In this document: positions 6,093-7,740 of the stretch, one piece after another
How the letters are laid out: every line of letters starts with the position of its first letter
Position numbering within the stretch: position 1 is the first letter of the stretch
NCBI GenBank assembly: GCA_937901345.1
Contig: CALCHM010000110.1
Coordinates: 1 to 7,740 of the forward strand
DNA from: an uncultured Prevotella sp.
GTDB taxonomy: Bacteria; Bacteroidota; Bacteroidia; Bacteroidales; Bacteroidaceae
Length of the DNA stretch: 7,740 nt
Reading direction: 5' to 3'
Notes under the pieces: model-generated
Seen by the model: the letters and a program-made list of their open reading frames with translations, nothing else
Databases searched by the model: none
Told to the model about the DNA's origin: nothing
Program-made: the position numbers and the translations under genes

Positions 6093-6929
6093 ATGGAAGC
6101 ATTTACAGTTCCCACCCCCGAGATACAAGTTCCCGAACCCCTCGTCTTGCGCACCGAAAATCTGGTAAAGCAATACGGCAAGCGCACCGTGGTTAACGGC
6201 GTTTCATTCAACGTTAAGCAAGGAGAAATCGTTGGACTCCTCGGACCTAATGGTGCAGGGAAAACCACTTCGTTCTACATGACCACGGGACTTGTTGTGC
6301 CTAACGGCGGGCGCATCTTCCTTGGCGAAGAAGAAATTACGAAATATCCCGTTTTCCGTCGTGCTAAGGCAGGTATCGGTTATTTGGCGCAGGAAGCATC
6401 CGTTTTCCGCAAACTCTCCGTCGAAGACAATATTGCCTCTGTTCTCGAAATGACAGGAAAACCTAAAGAATACCAGCGCGAGAAACTTGAAAGTCTCATC
6501 AACGAATTCCGACTTCAGAAGGTGCGCAAAAACCTCGGTGACCAACTTTCTGGTGGTGAGCGCAGACGTTGTGAAATCGCACGCTGTCTTGCCATCGACC
6601 CCAAGTTCATCATGCTTGACGAACCCTTTGCGGGCGTTGACCCCATTGCCGTTGAAGACATCCAATTCATCGTGTGGAAACTCAAGGACCTCAACATCGG
6701 CATCCTCATCACCGACCACAACGTTGAAGAAACCCTCTGCATCACCGACCGTGCCTACCTCCTTTTCGAAGGTCGCATCCTCTTCCAAGGAACTCCCGAG
6801 GAACTTGCCGAAAATCAAATCGTGCGTGACAAATACCTCACCAACTCCTTCAAGCTCCGCAAGAAGGACTTCCAACTCCTCGGACAACAACGCGAACAAG
6901 CGGCCGCAGAGCAAGCCGTGAAAATCTAA
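6093..6929 (+). CDS. lptB: LptB, ATPase of the lipopolysaccharide export ABC transporter
   Basis: This 278-residue ABC ATPase has Walker A GPNGAGKTT (51-59), Q-loop Gln100 in YLAQEASVFRKLSVEDN, signature LSGGERRR (152-159), Walker B FIMLDEP (172-178), the D-loop region AGVDPIA and switch His209 in ITDHNVEET. LAQEASVFRKLSV, LSGGERRRCEIAR and DEPFAGVDPIAV closely match LptB of Escherichia coli as I recall it. LptB powers LptFGC in the inner membrane to extract LPS and pass it along the Lpt bridge to the outer membrane. The frame is open further upstream to an ATG at 5994, but that start lies in the hairpin and before the promoter, so I chose 6093. Even so, about 17 residues (MEAFTVPTPEIQVPEP) precede the ABC fold, and a basic, Gln-rich tail of about 25 residues follows it. 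Both ends exceed the 241-residue E. coli protein. No other lpt gene is in the window. Confidence 0.92.
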   Translation: MEAFTVPTPEIQVPEPLVLRTENLVKQYGKRTVVNGVSFNVKQGEIVGLLGPNGAGKTTSFYMTTGLVVPNGGRIFLGEEEITKYPVFRRAKAGIGYLAQEASVFRKLSVEDNIASVLEMTGKPKEYQREKLESLINEFRLQKVRKNLGDQLSGGERRRCEIARCLAIDPKFIMLDEPFAGVDPIAVEDIQFIVWKLKDLNIGILITDHNVEETLCITDRAYLLFEGRILFQGTPEELAENQIVRDKYLTNSFKLRKKDFQLLGQQREQAAAEQAVKI

Positions 6930-6930
6930 C

Positions 6931-7009
6931 CTCACGCAACAACCTCCCCCTCAAGCAATATACCCCCTCCTGCAACTCCTCCTTTCACGCAACGCCCCCC
7001 TCACGCAAC
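6931..7009. repeat. C-rich degenerate array with a period of about 17 bases, core CTCACGCAAC
   Basis: Five related 10-base cores begin at 6931 (ctcacgcaac), 6950 (ctcaagcaat), 6967 (ctcctgcaac), 6984 (ttcacgcaac) and 7000 (ctcacgcaac), separated by pyrimidine spacers rich in C. Spacings are 19, 17, 17 and 16 bases. The array starts right after the lptB stop codon and lies before the terminator, so it should be transcribed as part of the lptB 3' untranslated region. Confidence 0.7.
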
Positions 7010-7023
7010 CTAGTAACGCTACT

Positions 7024-7036
7024 CTGACGCCGTCAG
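7024..7036. other. Short palindrome CTGACG-C-CGTCAG
   Basis: Six perfect complementary bases flank a single C. It lies between the C-rich array and the terminator. A hairpin with a one-base loop would lose inner pairs, so as DNA it is better read as a possible protein site or a chance palindrome. Confidence 0.4.
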
Positions 7037-7056
7037 TTCAGCAATACATACTCCAT

Positions 7057-7095
7057 ATCTCCCCCGAATCATCTTTAGGTTCGGGGGAGATTTTG
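7057..7095 (+). terminator. Strong intrinsic terminator downstream of lptB
   Basis: A perfect 12-base-pair stem (ATCTCCCCCGAA at 7057-7068 with TTCGGGGGAGAT at 7080-7091) encloses an 11-base loop and is followed by TTTTGTT, counting the last stem base. It lies 128 bases after the lptB stop, beyond the C-rich array. It should end the lptB transcript. Confidence 0.85.
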
Positions 7096-7120
7096 TTAAG
7101 TTACATCTCAGAATTGTTTT

Positions 7121-7233
7121 GGGAATATTGCTGTCCAGTAAACGCCTCTAACTCTATGAATATAAATTTGTTTGAATGGTATTATTGGTGTCCGGTAAAA
7201 GTTTAAAAGGGTATTATTAGTGTCCGATAAACG
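7121..7233. repeat. Three diverged 24-base direct repeats, core TGTCC
   Basis: Copies lie at 7121-7144, 7178-7201 and 7210-7233. All share the frame GG-ATATT/TATTATT, then TGTCC, then GTAAA or ATAAA and a final G. By my count copies 2 and 3 differ at 3 positions, 1 and 2 at 5, and 1 and 3 at 6. Start-to-start spacings are 57 and 32 bases. They lie in AT-rich DNA beyond the lptB terminator and contain no frame. Relics of mobile-element ends or protein-binding sites are possible; neither is shown. Confidence 0.75.
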
Positions 7234-7317
7234 TATTTAATTCTTTAAAAATTCGACACTTAAGCTTGTATAAGCCCCTATTTCTTTGTTGATGCAAATT
7301 TAAGCGTAATGGTTGGA

Positions 7318-7356
7318 ACTCCCTCCCCCTACGGGGACTCCCTCTTCAAGAGGGAG
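7318..7356. repeat. CTCCC/GGGAG palindromic intergenic element
   Basis: CTCCCTCTT (7338-7346) pairs with AAGAGGGAG (7348-7356) over one base. A second ACTCCCTC lies at 7318-7325, followed by a CCCC-TAC-GGGG hairpin (7326-7336). GAGGGAG can therefore pair with either CTCCCTC copy, giving two mutually exclusive folds. It resembles repetitive extragenic palindromes. No long T-run follows at once; a run of eight T at 7373-7380 is 16 bases further on, so a terminator role is less likely. Confidence 0.7.
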
Positions 7357-7382
7357 AATATAGAAATAAATGTTTTTTTTAA

Positions 7383-7740
7383 CTAGGTTATAAAAATATT
7401 AAAAAAATTGCAATAAAAACTTTTGGAAAAAAAGAAAATCCTTTTCTTGGTTATCCTCTTGTTGTTGTTGATGAATGCTCAATGGTGCCTCAATCAATGG
7501 TAGCATTGTTAGCAAAACATACAGAATCTCATTTTATCTTTTTGGGAGACCCAGAGCAACTTCCACCAATAGACAAATCTGAAAATAATGGTTTGCTAGA
7601 TCATCCTCATATTTTTCTTGATGAGATTATGCGTCAAGCGGCGGAGTCTGAAATTATTCAATTAAGTATGAAGGTAAGAAGAGGAGAGTCATTGCAGCTA
7701 TATAGAGGAAAAGATGTTCAAGTTCTTTCAAAAGAGGAAC
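7383..7740 (+). pseudogene. 5'-truncated RecD/Dda-like superfamily 1 DNA helicase, continues past window
   Basis: The frame is open for 119 codons to the window end, directly after a TAA at 7380-7382. It carries Walker B VVVDECSMV (residues 27-35), motif III GDPEQLPP (55-62) and the following NNGLLDHPHIFLDEIMRQ segment (68-85) seen in RecD-like helicases of phages and other mobile DNA, as I recall them. These enzymes unwind DNA with ATP. The Walker A motif, expected some 50 residues before Walker B, is missing, and no upstream frame in the gap encodes it. The first in-frame ATG (7482) lies inside the Walker B region and cannot start a working helicase. The DNA is visibly more AT-rich, with many AAA, AGA, ATT and TTA codons, unlike the genes to the left, which suggests transferred DNA. 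Alternatives are a rearrangement that split the gene or a chimeric assembly join near 7380. Confidence 0.65.

Larger units (their letters stand above)
6930..7382. other. 453-base gap without a complete gene, rich in repeats
   Basis: This gap holds, in order, the C-rich array, a short palindrome, the lptB terminator, the three 24-base repeats and the CTCCC/GGGAG element. Chance-level TAnnTTTG matches occur at 7163-7170 (plus) and 7295-7302 (minus), but no gene follows either closely. I see no tRNA, no rRNA and no coding frame of convincing length on either strand. Confidence 0.7.

Noticed and set aside
6204..6935. A 243-codon open frame on the minus strand opposite lptB
   Set aside because: It is a shadow of the strongly conserved ABC ATPase frame, with no recognisable domain.
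7370..7393. ATG at 7370 followed by a T8 tract as the frameshifted start of the helicase
   Set aside because: In its own frame it meets a stop at 7391-7393, and any slip in the T-run that restores the helicase frame meets the TAA just before codon 7383.

Overview
The window looks like chromosomal DNA of a Bacteroidales bacterium, probably Prevotella-like. The reasons are an outer-membrane DUF4421 protein (a family typical of Bacteroidetes), start codons without Shine-Dalgarno sequences, matches to the Bacteroidetes -7 promoter box TAnnTTTG upstream of several genes, and protein sequences of Bacteroidetes type. The species assignment is inference.

Layout. Bases 1-369 are the 3' end of a Gfo/Idh/MocA-type oxidoreductase. 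A heptanucleotide array (about 388-499) runs right up to a DUF4421 outer-membrane beta-barrel gene (506-1618, +). The convergent gap 1619-1824 holds a small hairpin, a 9-base repeat array and a strong intrinsic terminator. On the minus strand follow hemW (2958-1825) and mltG (4079-3063), probably cotranscribed mltG to hemW and separated by a second heptamer array of the same family. A divergent promoter region (4080-4264) leads to an AMP-forming acyl-CoA synthetase (4265-5929, +). A very long perfect hairpin and a good promoter separate it from lptB (6093-6929, +), the ATPase of lipopolysaccharide export.

After lptB comes a 453-base gap without a complete gene. It holds a C-rich array with a period of about 17 bases, a strong terminator, three diverged 24-base direct repeats and a GGGAG/CTCCC palindromic element. 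From 7383 to the window end the DNA becomes AT-rich and encodes the middle of a RecD/Dda-like superfamily 1 helicase. Its reading frame begins abruptly after a stop codon and lacks the Walker A motif, so within this window it is a 5'-truncated remnant, or the result of a rearrangement or assembly join.

The intact genes are mostly cell-envelope and housekeeping functions: lytic transglycosylase, LPS export ATPase, fatty-acid activation, heme chaperone and an outer-membrane protein. They do not form an obvious single pathway. I see no convincing new multi-gene system. The most unusual content is intergenic: arrays of three period classes (7, 9 and about 17 bases) in four gaps, and the repeat-rich boundary with the truncated helicase.
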